NCBI RefSeq assembly: GCF_900102635.1 | Contig: NZ_FMZQ01000021.1 | Location: 1 to 64,000 of the forward strand | DNA: 64,000 nucleotides | Direction of reading: 5' to 3' | Source: Ectopseudomonas chengduensis | GTDB taxonomy: Bacteria; Pseudomonadota; Gammaproteobacteria; Pseudomonadales; Pseudomonadaceae | Shown here: one piece after another, positions 16,991-26,027 of the stretch | Layout of the letters: each line of letters begins with the position of its first letter | Position numbering within the stretch: position 1 is the first letter of the stretch | Notes under the pieces: generated by a model | Databases searched by the model: none | Told to the model about the DNA's origin: nothing | The model's input: the letters and a program-made list of their open reading frames with translations, nothing else | Program-made: the position numbers and the translations under genes

Positions 16991-18033
16991 CCTTCGTTCT
17001 CCTGTTTGAATACCGCGGTAAAGGACACCAGCTCTTCCAGCTTCTCACGCGCCAGGCCGGTGTGCAGGGCGTCATGCGCCAGCTGCATACCTTCGCGCAG
17101 GCTGCTGGCATGGTCAGCCGCGTAGAGCGCCGCGCCAGCATTGAGCACGATCATATCGGCGGCCTTCTGACCGTTGTCGGTCTTGCGCCGGCCGAGGGCA
17201 TCATGGATCAGCGCCAGCGACTGCTCGGCGTTGTCGACGGTCAGGCCGATCAGGCTCTGACTCTTGATAGCGAAATCCTCAGGTTGGATGCGGTACTCGC
17301 TGACCTTGCCGTCCTTGAGCTCGGCAATGAAGGTCGGTGCGGCCAGGCTGATCTCGTCCAACCCATCCTGCGCGTGCACCACCAGTACGTGCTCGCTACC
17401 CAGGCGCTGCAGCACTTCGGCCATCGGCCGGCACAGCGCCTGGCTGAACACGCCGATGACCTGATGCTTGGCGCCTGCCGGGTTGGTCATCGGGCCAAGC
17501 ATGTTGAAGATGGTGCGCAGGCCCAGCTCGCGGCGCGGACCGATGGCGTGCTTCATCGCCCCGTGATGAGACGGCGCGAACATGAAACCGACGCCCACAC
17601 TCTCGACGCAGCGCGCGACCTGCTCCGGCTTGAGCCCCAGGTAGACGCCAGCGGCTTCCAGCAGATCGGCGCTGCCACTCTTGCCGGACACGGCGCGGTT
17701 GCCGTGCTTGGCCACCTTGCCACCGGCCGCGGCGACGACGAAGGCCGAGGCGGTGGAAACGTTGAAGATGTTCATGCCATCGCCACCGGTGCCGCAGGTG
17801 TCGACCAGCCGCTCGGCGTCGATCACCACCGGTGCAGCCAGCTCGCGCATGACGCTGGCGGCACCGACGATCTCGTCGATGGTCTCGCTCTTCATGCGCA
17901 TGCCCATGAGGAAGGCGCCGATCTGCGCGTCGGTGCACTGACCGGTCATGATCTCGCGCATCACCGCCTGCATTTCCTCGGTGGTCAGATCGAGCTGGGC
18001 GACGATCCGGCCCAGGGCTTCCTTGATATTCAT
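16987..18033 (-). CDS. trpD: Anthranilate phosphoribosyltransferase
   Basis: TrpD (348 aa) transfers phosphoribose from PRPP to anthranilate. The PRPP-binding motif DTCGTGGDG lies near residue 81 and NRAVSGKSGSADLLE near 110. Its start overlaps the trpG stop codon by four bases and its end overlaps trpC by four, so trpG, trpD and trpC form a tightly coupled operon. Confidence 0.95.
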   Translation of the reverse strand: MNIKEALGRIVAQLDLTTEEMQAVMREIMTGQCTDAQIGAFLMGMRMKSETIDEIVGAASVMRELAAPVVIDAERLVDTCGTGGDGMNIFNVSTASAFVVAAAGGKVAKHGNRAVSGKSGSADLLEAAGVYLGLKPEQVARCVESVGVGFMFAPSHHGAMKHAIGPRRELGLRTIFNMLGPMTNPAGAKHQVIGVFSQALCRPMAEVLQRLGSEHVLVVHAQDGLDEISLAAPTFIAELKDGKVSEYRIQPEDFAIKSQSLIGLTVDNAEQSLALIHDALGRRKTDNGQKAADMIVLNAGAALYAADHASSLREGMQLAHDALHTGLAREKLEELVSFTAVFKQENEG

Positions 18034-18626
18034 GCGCGCACGCCTCCGGTCTGCTTGAGGAAGTTGGCGAGCAGTTCGTGGCCCTGCTCGGTGAGGATGG
18101 ATTCGGGGTGGAACTGCACGCCCTCAATGTTCAGGGTCTTGTGGCGCAGGCCCATGATCTCGTCGACCGAGCCGTCTTCATGCTGGGTCCAGGCGGTGAT
18201 TTCCAGGCAATCCGGCAGGGTTTCGCGCTTGACCACCAGGGAATGATAGCGGGTCACGGTGAGCGGGTTGTTAAGGCCGGCGAACACGCCCTTGTTCTCA
18301 TGGAACACCGGGCTGGTCTTGCCATGCATCACCTGGCGCGCGCGCACCACATTACCACCGTAGGCCTGGCCGATGCTCTGGTGGCCGAGGCAGACGCCGA
18401 GGATCGGCAGCTTGCCGGCGAAATGCAGGATGGACTCGATGGACACCCCCGCCTCGGTGGGCGTGCAGGGGCCGGGCGAAACGACGATGCGCTCGGGCTG
18501 CAGAGCCTCGATCTCGGCGATGGTCAGTTCATCGTTACGAATCACGTGCACGTCGGCACCCAGCTCACCCAGGTACTGCACGACGTTGTAGGTGAAGGAG
18601 TCGTAGTTGTCGATCATCAAAAGCAT
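18030..18626 (-). CDS. trpG: Anthranilate synthase glutamine amidotransferase subunit
   Basis: A 198-aa class I glutamine amidotransferase that supplies ammonia to TrpE. The nucleophile cysteine is in GVCLGHQ (about residue 79) and the His-Glu pair in QFHPES (about residue 170). It is one base-run downstream of trpE with only 13 bases between them, unlike P. aeruginosa PAO1 where a pyocin cluster intervenes. Confidence 0.95.
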   Translation of the reverse strand: MLLMIDNYDSFTYNVVQYLGELGADVHVIRNDELTIAEIEALQPERIVVSPGPCTPTEAGVSIESILHFAGKLPILGVCLGHQSIGQAYGGNVVRARQVMHGKTSPVFHENKGVFAGLNNPLTVTRYHSLVVKRETLPDCLEITAWTQHEDGSVDEIMGLRHKTLNIEGVQFHPESILTEQGHELLANFLKQTGGVRA

Positions 18627-18639
18627 GGTACGGCTCCTC

Positions 18640-20130
18640 TTATTCCTGGGCCTGGACGGCAGTCTGTTCGGCGAGCGCGACGGCGCGGAACATGGCGCGG
18701 CGCTTGTTCAGGGTTTCTTCCCACTCCAGCGCGGGCACCGAGTCGGCGACGATGCCGGCGCCGGCCTGCACGTGCAGCTCGCCGTCCTTGATCACCGCCG
18801 TGCGAATCGCAATCGCGGTGTCCATGTTGCCGTTCCAGGCGTAGTAGCCGACCGCGCCGCCGTAGACGCCACGCTTGACCGGCTCCAACTCGTCGATGAT
18901 TTCCATGGCGCGGATCTTCGGCGCACCGGACAGGGTGCCAGCCGGCAGGATCGCGCGCAGGGCGTCCATCGAGGTCAGGCCCTTTTTCAGCTCGCCGGTG
19001 ACGTTGGAAACGATGTGCATGACGTTGGAATAGCGCTCAATGACCATCTTCTCGGTCAGCTTCACCGAGCCGATTTCCGAGACACGGCCGGTGTCGTTAC
19101 GGCCCAGGTCGATCAGCATCAGGTGCTCGGCGACTTCCTTGGCATCGGCCAGCAGGTCTTCTTCCAGCGCCAGGTCGGCCTCTTCGGTCGCACCGCGCGG
19201 GCGGGTGCCGGCGATTGGCCGCACGGTGACCAGATTGTCCTCGACGCGCACCAGCACCTCGGGCGACGAACCCACCACGTGGAAGTCGCCGAAGTTGAAG
19301 AAGTACATGTAAGGCGTCGGGTTGATGCATCGCAGCGCGCGATAAAGGTCAATCGGTGCAGCCTTGAACGGGATCGACATGCGCTGGGAAATCACCACCT
19401 GCATGCAGTCGCCAGCCAGGATGTAATCCTTGATGGCGCTGACCGAGCGTTCGTAATCCTCGCGGCTAAAGCTGGAGCGGAACGCGGGTTCCTCGCCTGC
19501 CGGCTTGTTCAGATCCACCCCCAGACGCGGGGTGAACGGCTGACGCAGCTTGTGCAGGATTTCCTGCAGTTGCGCCTGGCCACGCTCGAAGGCGTCCGCC
19601 TCGGCCGGATCGACCAGCACGATGGCGTGCATCTTGCCGGCCAGGTTGTCGAACACCACCACGGCATCGGAGACGTTGAGCAGGATGTCCGGCGTGCCCA
19701 GCGCGTCGGGATTGACCCCGGCAGCCAGCTTGGGTTCGACGTAACGCACGCTGTCATAGGCGAAATAACCGACCAGGCCACCATTGAAACGCGGCAGCCC
19801 GGCGATGGTCGGCACCTTGTAGCGCGCCTTGAACTGCTCGACGAAGGCCAGCGGGTCGGCACATTCGTGGCGCTCGATTTCGACACCGTCGGTGGTGATC
19901 ACCACGTCATGACCGTGCACACGCAGCACGGTGCGCGCCGGCAGGCCGATGATCGAGTAACGCCCCCATTTTTCGCCGCCCTGCACGGACTCCAGCAGGT
20001 AGGAGTTGGGCGCATCGGCCAGTTTCAGGTAGATCGACAGCGGCGTGTCGAAGTCGGCGATGGTTTCGCAGGCAAGCGGAATGCGGTTGTAGCCTTCAGC
20101 GGCTAAACGCAGGAATTCTTCATGGGTCAT
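18640..20130 (-). CDS. trpE: Anthranilate synthase component I
   Basis: TrpE (496 aa) makes anthranilate from chorismate with TrpG. The tryptophan feedback element LLES is at about residue 47 (SYLLESVQGGEKWGRYS), and the chorismate-binding C-terminal domain has PIAGTRPRG, LIDLGRND and GTLSGAPK. The ATG at 20130 follows a GAGG ribosome binding site; an in-frame start 12 bases upstream is less likely. A Trp-rich leader peptide gene lies 68 bases upstream, pointing to attenuation. Confidence 0.95.
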   Translation of the reverse strand: MTHEEFLRLAAEGYNRIPLACETIADFDTPLSIYLKLADAPNSYLLESVQGGEKWGRYSIIGLPARTVLRVHGHDVVITTDGVEIERHECADPLAFVEQFKARYKVPTIAGLPRFNGGLVGYFAYDSVRYVEPKLAAGVNPDALGTPDILLNVSDAVVVFDNLAGKMHAIVLVDPAEADAFERGQAQLQEILHKLRQPFTPRLGVDLNKPAGEEPAFRSSFSREDYERSVSAIKDYILAGDCMQVVISQRMSIPFKAAPIDLYRALRCINPTPYMYFFNFGDFHVVGSSPEVLVRVEDNLVTVRPIAGTRPRGATEEADLALEEDLLADAKEVAEHLMLIDLGRNDTGRVSEIGSVKLTEKMVIERYSNVMHIVSNVTGELKKGLTSMDALRAILPAGTLSGAPKIRAMEIIDELEPVKRGVYGGAVGYYAWNGNMDTAIAIRTAVIKDGELHVQAGAGIVADSVPALEWEETLNKRRAMFRAVALAEQTAVQAQE

Positions 20131-20172
20131 GATCAGCCTCATGGCTCGGGGTAAACGGTCGGGTGCAAACGG

Positions 20173-20188
20173 GCCGCGCAGCGGCGGC
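20173..20188 (-). promoter_or_regulatory. Possible attenuator terminator stem in the trpE leader
   Basis: Ten bases after the leader stop codon the minus strand can form GCCGC-loop-GCGGC, followed by CCGTTT. The T-run is short, so it would be a weak terminator. An alternative pairing with the Trp-codon region would be needed for classic attenuation and was not computed. Confidence 0.35.
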
Positions 20189-20197
20189 AGGACGAAA

Positions 20198-20242
20198 TCA
20201 GGCGCGCCAGCGCCAACGGGCCAGGGCCTTGATCACTTTCAT
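20198..20242 (-). CDS. trpL: Candidate trp leader peptide
   Basis: A 14-codon frame reading MKVIKALARWRWRA lies in the trpE leader. It carries two Trp codons separated by one Arg codon, followed at once by a stop. Trp is rare, so two in so short a frame just before trpE are suggestive. Attenuation of trpE is known in P. putida. The ribosome binding site is weak. The Trp codons sit in a GGCGC-loop-GCGCC hairpin, as expected for the first stem of an attenuator. Confidence 0.6.
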   Translation of the reverse strand: MKVIKALARWRWRA

Positions 20243-20297
20243 CCAGAGTTTGCAGCTAACCACCACGGTGCGATCTCGACAGGCGGGGGAATAAGGA

Positions 20298-20323
20298 GAG
20301 CGGCCACGGTAGCGCAGCCGCTC
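20298..20323 (-). terminator. Weak hairpin after gph
   Basis: A 7-bp stem (20298-20304 with 20317-20323) and 12-base loop lie 15 bases beyond the gph stop codon, followed on the minus strand by TCCTTATTC. It could separate the rpe-gph transcript from trpE. Confidence 0.4.
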
Positions 20324-20337
20324 GGGCTAAGCAACTA

Positions 20338-21018
20338 TCAGAGCAGTTCGGCGAGACTATCGACTACCAGCCCCGGTTTTTCTTCGGCAATCGGCCGGCC
20401 ATGGTTATAGCCGTAGCTCACTGCGATGCACGGTACGCCCGCAGCGCGTGCGGCCAGCACGTCGTTGCGCGAGTCACCGATGAACAGCGACTGCGCCGCC
20501 TCGACCCCAGCCAGATGCATCACCTGCAGCAGCGCCGCAGGGTCCGGCTTCTGCTGCGGCAGGGTATCGCCGCCGATGATCCAGCGGAAATAACCACCGA
20601 GACCCACCTGCTCCAGCAACGGCGCGACGAAACGCTCCGGCTTGTTGGTCACCACCGCCAGCTCCACAGCTGCAGTGCTGAGCGCCTCGAGCAGCTCGTG
20701 CACACCGGGATAGAGTGCGGTCAGGTTGTGGCAGTCGGCGTAGATATCGAGAAAGCGCGCCAGCGCCTCTTCCGTCTCGGCGTCACCCACGGCGGCGTGA
20801 TCCAGACCACCGGCCAGGGCGCGGCGCACCAACACCCGTGCGCCATTGCCGACCCAGTCACGGACCCTTTCAACGCCAGCAGGTGCGCGCCCCAGCTCGA
20901 CCAGCATGCGGTCGACGGCCTCGGCCAGGTCTGGCACCGAGTCGATCAGCGTGCCGTCCAGGTCGAACATCACCAGGCGCGGCAGCTCACCGGCGCACAG
21001 CGCGCGCAGCGGTTTCAT
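20338..21018 (-). CDS. gph: Phosphoglycolate phosphatase
   Basis: A 226-aa HAD-superfamily hydrolase that removes the phosphate from 2-phosphoglycolate, a product of DNA repair. The nucleophile motif FDLDGTLIDSVPDL is near residue 19, VVTNKP is the second motif, and FIGDSRNDVLAARAAG the last. Its start overlaps the rpe stop codon (ATGA), as is usual for the rpe-gph pair in proteobacteria. Confidence 0.93.
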   Translation of the reverse strand: MKPLRALCAGELPRLVMFDLDGTLIDSVPDLAEAVDRMLVELGRAPAGVERVRDWVGNGARVLVRRALAGGLDHAAVGDAETEEALARFLDIYADCHNLTALYPGVHELLEALSTAAVELAVVTNKPERFVAPLLEQVGLGGYFRWIIGGDTLPQQKPDPAALLQVMHLAGVEAAQSLFIGDSRNDVLAARAAGVPCIAVSYGYNHGRPIAEEKPGLVVDSLAELL

Positions 21019-21689
21019 CCACGCACCTGGGCCAGTTCGGCGCGCATGGCATCGATCACCGCCCTGTAGTCCGGCTGGTTGAAGATCGCCGAGCCGGCGA
21101 CGAAGGTGTCGGCGCCTGCTTCGGCGATCTCACGGATGTTCTGCACGTTGACGCCGCCGTCGATCTCCAGGCGAATCTCGCGGCCGCTGGCATCGATCAG
21201 CGCGCGTGCTTCGCGCAGCTTGTCGAGGGTGCCAGGGATGAACTTCTGCCCGCCGAAGCCGGGGTTGACGCTCATCAAGAGGATCATGTCGACCTTGTCC
21301 ATCACGTACTTGAGCACGTCCAGCGGGGTGGCCGGGTTGAACACCAGGCCGGCCTTGGCGCCACCAGCCTTGATCAGCTGCAGCGAACGGTCGATGTGCT
21401 CGGAGGCTTCCGGGTGGAAGGTGATGTACGAGGCGCCAGCTTCGATGAAGTCGCCGATGATGCGATCCACCGGCTTGACCATCAGGTGCGCGTCGATCGG
21501 CGCGGTGATGCCGTACTTACGCAGCGCTGCACAGACCATCGGGCCGATGGTCAGGTTGGGCACGTAGTGGTTGTCCATGACATCGAAGTGGACGATGTCC
21601 GCCCCGGCGGCGAGTACGTTGTCCACTTCCTCACCCAGGCGGGCGAAGTCGGCGGAAAGGATCGACGGGGCGATGGCGAAGGGTTGCAT
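21015..21689 (-). CDS. rpe: Ribulose-phosphate 3-epimerase
   Basis: A 224-aa TIM-barrel enzyme that interconverts ribulose-5-phosphate and xylulose-5-phosphate in the pentose phosphate pathway. Metal and substrate motifs are APSILSADFARL, HFDVMDNHYVPNLT and MSVNPGFGGQKF. It begins the rpe-gph pair; its promoter must lie in the 21690-21770 region before the REP element. Confidence 0.95.
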   Translation of the reverse strand: MQPFAIAPSILSADFARLGEEVDNVLAAGADIVHFDVMDNHYVPNLTIGPMVCAALRKYGITAPIDAHLMVKPVDRIIGDFIEAGASYITFHPEASEHIDRSLQLIKAGGAKAGLVFNPATPLDVLKYVMDKVDMILLMSVNPGFGGQKFIPGTLDKLREARALIDASGREIRLEIDGGVNVQNIREIAEAGADTFVAGSAIFNQPDYRAVIDAMRAELAQVRG

Positions 21690-21769
21690 GGCGCACCTCT
21701 AAGGGCTTGGGTCACGGTGGCGCGCATTGTAGCGGCTGTGGCGCCCTTGATCGACAAGCGCAGGAGACA

Positions 21770-21838
21770 GTGGGAGGCGCTTCAGCGGCGAGCTTCTGGC
21801 TTTTGTGCAAAGACAATCGCGACTAAAGCCCCTCCCAC
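21770..21838. repeat. Pseudomonas REP pair between gabD and rpe
   Basis: An imperfect inverted pair: GTGGGAGGCGCTTCAGCGGC at the left (21770-21791) and its near-complement ending in CCCCTCCCAC at the right (21817-21838), with a 25-base centre. This is the sequence type of pseudomonad REP elements. It marks the edge of the module that separates rpe from the agt genes here. Confidence 0.75.
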
Positions 21839-21853
21839 CATGAGCCGCCTACC

Positions 21854-23314
21854 TCAGATACCGCCGAGGCAGAGGTACTTGATCTCCAGATACTCATCCA
21901 GCCCGTACTTGGAGCCTTCGCGGCCGAGCCCTGAAGCCTTCATACCGCCGAATGGCGCCACTTCGTTGGAGATCAGCCCGGTATTGATACCGACCATGCC
22001 GTACTCCAGCGCTTCAGCGACACGGAAGGTGCGGCCCAGATCGCGGGTATAGAAGTAGCCGGCCAGGCCGAACTCGGTGTCGTTGGCCTGGCGTACCACC
22101 TCGGCTTCGTCGCTGAAGCGGAACAACGGCGCCAGCGGACCGAAGGTTTCCTCGCGGGCCACGCGCATATCAGGGGTGACGTCGGTGATGACCGTCGGCT
22201 CGAAAAAGTGCCCGCCCAGCTCATGCGCCTTGCCGCCCTGCAGCACCTTGGCGCCCTTCTCCAGCGCATCGGCCAGATGCGCCTGTACCTTGGCCACGGC
22301 ATTGCCGTCGATCAACGGACCAATGACGACGCCTGTTTCATCACCCGGGCCAACCCGCAGTTTGGCCACGGCCGCGGCCAGCTTTTCGGCAAAGGCGTCG
22401 TAGACAGCCTCGTGCACATACAGGCGATTGGCACAGACGCAGGTCTGCCCAGCATTGCGGTACTTGGCCACCAGCGCACCTTCGACCGCTGCGTCGAGAT
22501 CGGCATCCTCGAAGACGATGAACGGCGCATTGCCACCCAGTTCCAACGAGAGCTTCTTCAGGGTCGGCGCACATTGCTCCATCAGCTTGATGCCAACGCC
22601 GGTGGAGCCGGTGAACGACAGCTTGCGCACGATGGGGTTGGCGCACAGCTCGGCGCCGACTTCGCGGGAACGCTCGGCATCGGCCGGCAGTACGCTGAAC
22701 AGCCCGGCCGGGATGCCCGCGCGTTCGGCCAGCACAGCCAGCGCCAGCGCACTGAACGGTGTCTGTGGCGCCGGCTTGAGCACCATGGCGCAGCCAGCGG
22801 CCAGTGCCGGACCGGCCTTGCGGGTGATCATCGCCGCCGGGAAGTTCCAGGGCGTGATCGCCGCGGTCACGCCAATGGGCTCCTTGGTCACGATCAGGCG
22901 CTTGTCCGGTTGATGACCGGGAATGGTATCGCCGTAGACGCGCTTGGCTTCTTCGGCGAACCACTCGATGAAGGATGCCGCGTAAAGCACCTCACCGCGC
23001 GCCTCGGTCAGCGGCTTACCCTGCTCGGCCGTCATGATCCGCGCCAGATCTTCCTGATTGGCCAGCATCAACTCGTACCATTTGCGCAGCCGCGCCGCGC
23101 GCTCCTTGGCCGTCAACGCACGCCAGGCGGGCTGGGCAGCCTGCGCCGCCTCGATGGCCTGACGGGTCTGCGCGCCACCGATGTTCGGCACCACGCCCAG
23201 CGACTCGCCATTGGCAGGATTGAAGATTTCAGTCACATCGCCATTGCTGGCGTCGCACCACTGGCCGTTGATATAGGCCTGATGGCGCAGCAGATCGGGA
23301 TCGTTCAGTTGCAT
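21854..23314 (-). CDS. gabD: NAD(P)-dependent succinate-semialdehyde dehydrogenase family protein
   Basis: A 486-aa aldehyde dehydrogenase most like GabD. The general-base Glu is in LELGGNAPFI (about residue 259) and the nucleophile Cys in NAGQTCVCANR (about 293). The C-terminus LEIKYLCLGGI is typical of GabD. It oxidises succinate or glutarate semialdehyde, or a similar omega-semialdehyde, to the diacid. It is the last gene of a leftward operon with an Fe-type alcohol dehydrogenase and a permease, so it may take the aldehyde made by that dehydrogenase. The symbol marks the family; this may be a paralogue of the gabDT-linked gene. Confidence 0.8.
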   Translation of the reverse strand: MQLNDPDLLRHQAYINGQWCDASNGDVTEIFNPANGESLGVVPNIGGAQTRQAIEAAQAAQPAWRALTAKERAARLRKWYELMLANQEDLARIMTAEQGKPLTEARGEVLYAASFIEWFAEEAKRVYGDTIPGHQPDKRLIVTKEPIGVTAAITPWNFPAAMITRKAGPALAAGCAMVLKPAPQTPFSALALAVLAERAGIPAGLFSVLPADAERSREVGAELCANPIVRKLSFTGSTGVGIKLMEQCAPTLKKLSLELGGNAPFIVFEDADLDAAVEGALVAKYRNAGQTCVCANRLYVHEAVYDAFAEKLAAAVAKLRVGPGDETGVVIGPLIDGNAVAKVQAHLADALEKGAKVLQGGKAHELGGHFFEPTVITDVTPDMRVAREETFGPLAPLFRFSDEAEVVRQANDTEFGLAGYFYTRDLGRTFRVAEALEYGMVGINTGLISNEVAPFGGMKASGLGREGSKYGLDEYLEIKYLCLGGI

Positions 23315-23369
23315 GATTGTCTCCTGTTGCCGAGATCACCCCTCGGCTGAATTAGGGATTGCAAAGGCC

Positions 23370-24749
23370 TCACTCGGCGGGCGGCAAGTCCTTGGTGAAG
23401 GTCTGGTCGTTCTCGCCGCGGAACATCCGTGCTCCGTAGATCAGCGCACACAGACCAACGCCGATGGCGAAGGCCCAGCCGGCGCCCTTGATCGCCAGCA
23501 CCGCACCGATCACCCCGGCGATGCCCAGGTCACGCTGGCTGCGTGCCTCCATGATGCCCAGGCGTACACTGACGTAGCCCTGGATCAGCAGGGTCAGCGC
23601 CAGCGCAACGCCGAGGATCGGCTGCACCAGCGTCACCACCGGCAACAGCAGCAGACCGGTGTTGGTGCCCCAACGGAATGAGCCGACGCCGCCGTAGATC
23701 GATTTCATCGCCTTGGCGCCACCCTTGAAGCGTTCGGTGATCACCACCTGCATGGCGGACCACTGCGGACCACACATGGCCACGTCCGGCCCGAAGATGC
23801 TCATGAAGGCATTGCGCCCACCAAAGATCAGGTGCGAGCGGTTGGGGTTGAAGTCGACCTTCTCGTCACGCCGCACATGGTCGGCTTCACCGAGGATCGC
23901 CTTGGCGCCAAGCACGTCACCGAACACCACCAGATAGGCGGCGAACACGGTGGGAATGGCGGTGACGAACATCATCAGTGGCGGCATGCCGAGGCCGAAC
24001 ACGGTGTATTCGTTCCACAGGGTGACGAAGTCCGGCTGGCTGATACCCCACTCGATGCTGGGCCAGGGTGCCTCGCCGAAAATCGGCGCGACGATCACCG
24101 CCAGCAAAATGATCGGGAAGATGCCCAGCTTGGCGAAGTTCCACCAGAAGCGATTGCGCTTCTTCAGCTCCTGGAAGTGGATGGAAAACACCAGATAGAA
24201 AGCGATGCCAATGGCGATGGAAATGGTCCAGGGGAAGCTGTCGAAACGACCGCCTTCCTTGAATACCGTCACCACCGCGCTGAGGCCCGCGCCCATGATG
24301 ATGCCGGCCTTGAGCGCAGAGGGCACCAAGGACACCACCTTACGTGCCATGCCCGTCATGCCCAACCCTATCGAGAACACCCCCAGCATCAACTGGAAGG
24401 CAATCAGCGCATGCACCCGCTCCGGGCCCTCCGGGAACTGGCTGCAGTAGGCCATCAGCAGTGGGATCGCCGGGGTGATCCAGCCCGGAACCACGGGGTC
24501 GCCCAGCAGGTGGTGGGTCAGATACAGCAGGCCGTTGAGCATGACCACCGCCAGCGCCACCTCGAAGGGCATGCCGAGGAATTCGGTCATCAGCGGAATC
24601 GCCGCCAGGTCCACCGCACACATGAGCAGGCCCTGCATGTAGTCGGAGATCTCGAAGCGGTAATGAATGAAAGGCAGACGCACCTTGAATGGCCCCACAG
24701 GCCAGTAGGGGGCTTCCACACCAAGGTCTTGTTGATGCAGTTCGGACAT
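23370..24749 (-). CDS. NCS2/SulP-superfamily permease, substrate unknown
   Basis: A 459-aa inner-membrane protein with about 12-14 hydrophobic segments. The DPVVPGWITPAIPL and VPSALKAGIIMGAGLS stretches recall nucleobase (NCS2) and SulP/SLC26 carriers. There is no C-terminal STAS domain. The ATG at 24749 follows a GGGTGA site five bases away; a GTG three codons upstream is less likely. It lies between the alcohol dehydrogenase and gabD genes, so it probably imports the compound they oxidise, perhaps a hydroxy acid or organic anion; that is inference. Confidence 0.7.
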   Translation of the reverse strand: MSELHQQDLGVEAPYWPVGPFKVRLPFIHYRFEISDYMQGLLMCAVDLAAIPLMTEFLGMPFEVALAVVMLNGLLYLTHHLLGDPVVPGWITPAIPLLMAYCSQFPEGPERVHALIAFQLMLGVFSIGLGMTGMARKVVSLVPSALKAGIIMGAGLSAVVTVFKEGGRFDSFPWTISIAIGIAFYLVFSIHFQELKKRNRFWWNFAKLGIFPIILLAVIVAPIFGEAPWPSIEWGISQPDFVTLWNEYTVFGLGMPPLMMFVTAIPTVFAAYLVVFGDVLGAKAILGEADHVRRDEKVDFNPNRSHLIFGGRNAFMSIFGPDVAMCGPQWSAMQVVITERFKGGAKAMKSIYGGVGSFRWGTNTGLLLLPVVTLVQPILGVALALTLLIQGYVSVRLGIMEARSQRDLGIAGVIGAVLAIKGAGWAFAIGVGLCALIYGARMFRGENDQTFTKDLPPAE

Positions 24750-24786
24750 TTGAGTCACCCAGCTTTATTAGAGTTGTATTTCAGCC

Positions 24787-24806
24787 GGCCCCAGCACACT
24801 GGGGCC
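24787..24806. repeat. Intercistronic hairpin between dehydrogenase and permease genes
   Basis: An 8-bp stem GGCCCCAG / CTGGGGCC with a 4-base loop. It lacks a T-run on the minus strand, so it is more likely an mRNA-stabilising or partial attenuating structure than a full terminator in this operon. Confidence 0.45.
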
Positions 24807-24827
24807 TTTCATCTTCGTTGCGGTAAG

Positions 24828-25976
24828 TCAGTAGGCAGCGCGGTAGATCTGTTCGATATCGCCAGCCGTCAGGCGCCGCGGATTGTTGCGCATCAGCCGA
24901 TCGATCTTGCTCGCTTCCTCGGCCATGGCCGGGATGGCGTCTTCCGGCACGCCGAAGCTGCGCATGCCCTTGGGAATGTCGACGCTGGCGCACAGCTCGG
25001 CCATGGCCTCGACGGCCAGGTCGGCGGCGGCCTTGTCGCTCAGGCCATGGGTTTGCACACCGAGAGCAGCGGCGATCTCGGCCATGCGCTCGACGCAGGC
25101 CAGCTTGTTCCAGGCCATCACGTAGGGCAGCAGCAAGGCATTGCTGACGCCATGAGCGATGTTGAAACGTCCGCCCAGGGGATACGCCAGCGCATGCACG
25201 GCGCCCACGCCGGCATTGCCGAAAGCCATGCCGGCCATCAGGCTGGCTGTGGCCATGTCTTCGCGAGCGACCAGATCCGCCGGGTTGGCATAGGCCTTGG
25301 GCAGCGCCTTGGCGATCAGCTTGATGGCGCCAATGGCCAGGGCGTCGGTGATCGGCGAAGCATTGACCGACAGGTAGGACTCCACCGCGTGCACCAATGC
25401 ATCGACGCCACTGGCAGCGGTCACGCCGCGCGGGCAGGTCAGGGTCATCAGCGGGCTGACCAGGGCCACATCGGGCAACAGGTAGTCGCTGACGATGCCC
25501 TTTTTCAGTTGCGCCTGCTTGTCGGAGAGGATCGACACGTTGGTCACTTCCGAGCCGGTGCCGGCGGTGGTCGGGATGGCAATCAGCGGCGGGCCTTTGC
25601 GCTTGATCTGATCGACGCCGAACAACTCTTCCAATGCACCGTCATGACCGACGTAACCGGCCACGGCCTTGGCTATGTCGATGGCGCTGCCGCCACCGAC
25701 GCCGATCAGGCCATCGTGGCCGCCGTCGCGATAGACCTTGGCGCAGGCTTCGACGATGGCGATCTCCGGCTCCGGCTCGACACCGTCATAGATGCCATAG
25801 CGGCGCTCGCCGAGCTGTTTGAGGACTTGCTCGACCGTACCGGACTTGATCAGGATGGCGTCGGTGACGATCAGCGGATTGGTGATATTCAGTCGAGGCA
25901 GTTCGAGCGCCAGTTGCTCCACGGCACCCTGGCCGGTCAGCAGCTTGTTGGCGATCTTGAATGCGGCAGTGTTCAT
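24828..25976 (-). CDS. Iron-containing alcohol dehydrogenase
   Basis: A 382-aa group III (Fe-type) alcohol dehydrogenase. It has the NAD-binding GVGGGSAIDIAK segment near residue 93, the GTGSEVT motif near 139, and metal-binding residues in DALVHAVESYLS, GAVHALAYPLGG and IAHGVSNALLLP. Members act on 4-hydroxybutyrate, 1,3-propanediol, lactaldehyde and similar substrates. Placed ahead of a permease and a semialdehyde dehydrogenase it suggests alcohol to aldehyde to acid conversion. It is the first gene after a sigma-54 promoter 51-67 bases upstream. Confidence 0.88.
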   Translation of the reverse strand: MNTAAFKIANKLLTGQGAVEQLALELPRLNITNPLIVTDAILIKSGTVEQVLKQLGERRYGIYDGVEPEPEIAIVEACAKVYRDGGHDGLIGVGGGSAIDIAKAVAGYVGHDGALEELFGVDQIKRKGPPLIAIPTTAGTGSEVTNVSILSDKQAQLKKGIVSDYLLPDVALVSPLMTLTCPRGVTAASGVDALVHAVESYLSVNASPITDALAIGAIKLIAKALPKAYANPADLVAREDMATASLMAGMAFGNAGVGAVHALAYPLGGRFNIAHGVSNALLLPYVMAWNKLACVERMAEIAAALGVQTHGLSDKAAADLAVEAMAELCASVDIPKGMRSFGVPEDAIPAMAEEASKIDRLMRNNPRRLTAGDIEQIYRAAY

Positions 25977-26027
25977 CAGCAGGCCCCTTATGCGTTTGTT
26001 GTGCTGAGCGGGTTAGGGGCTTGCCAT

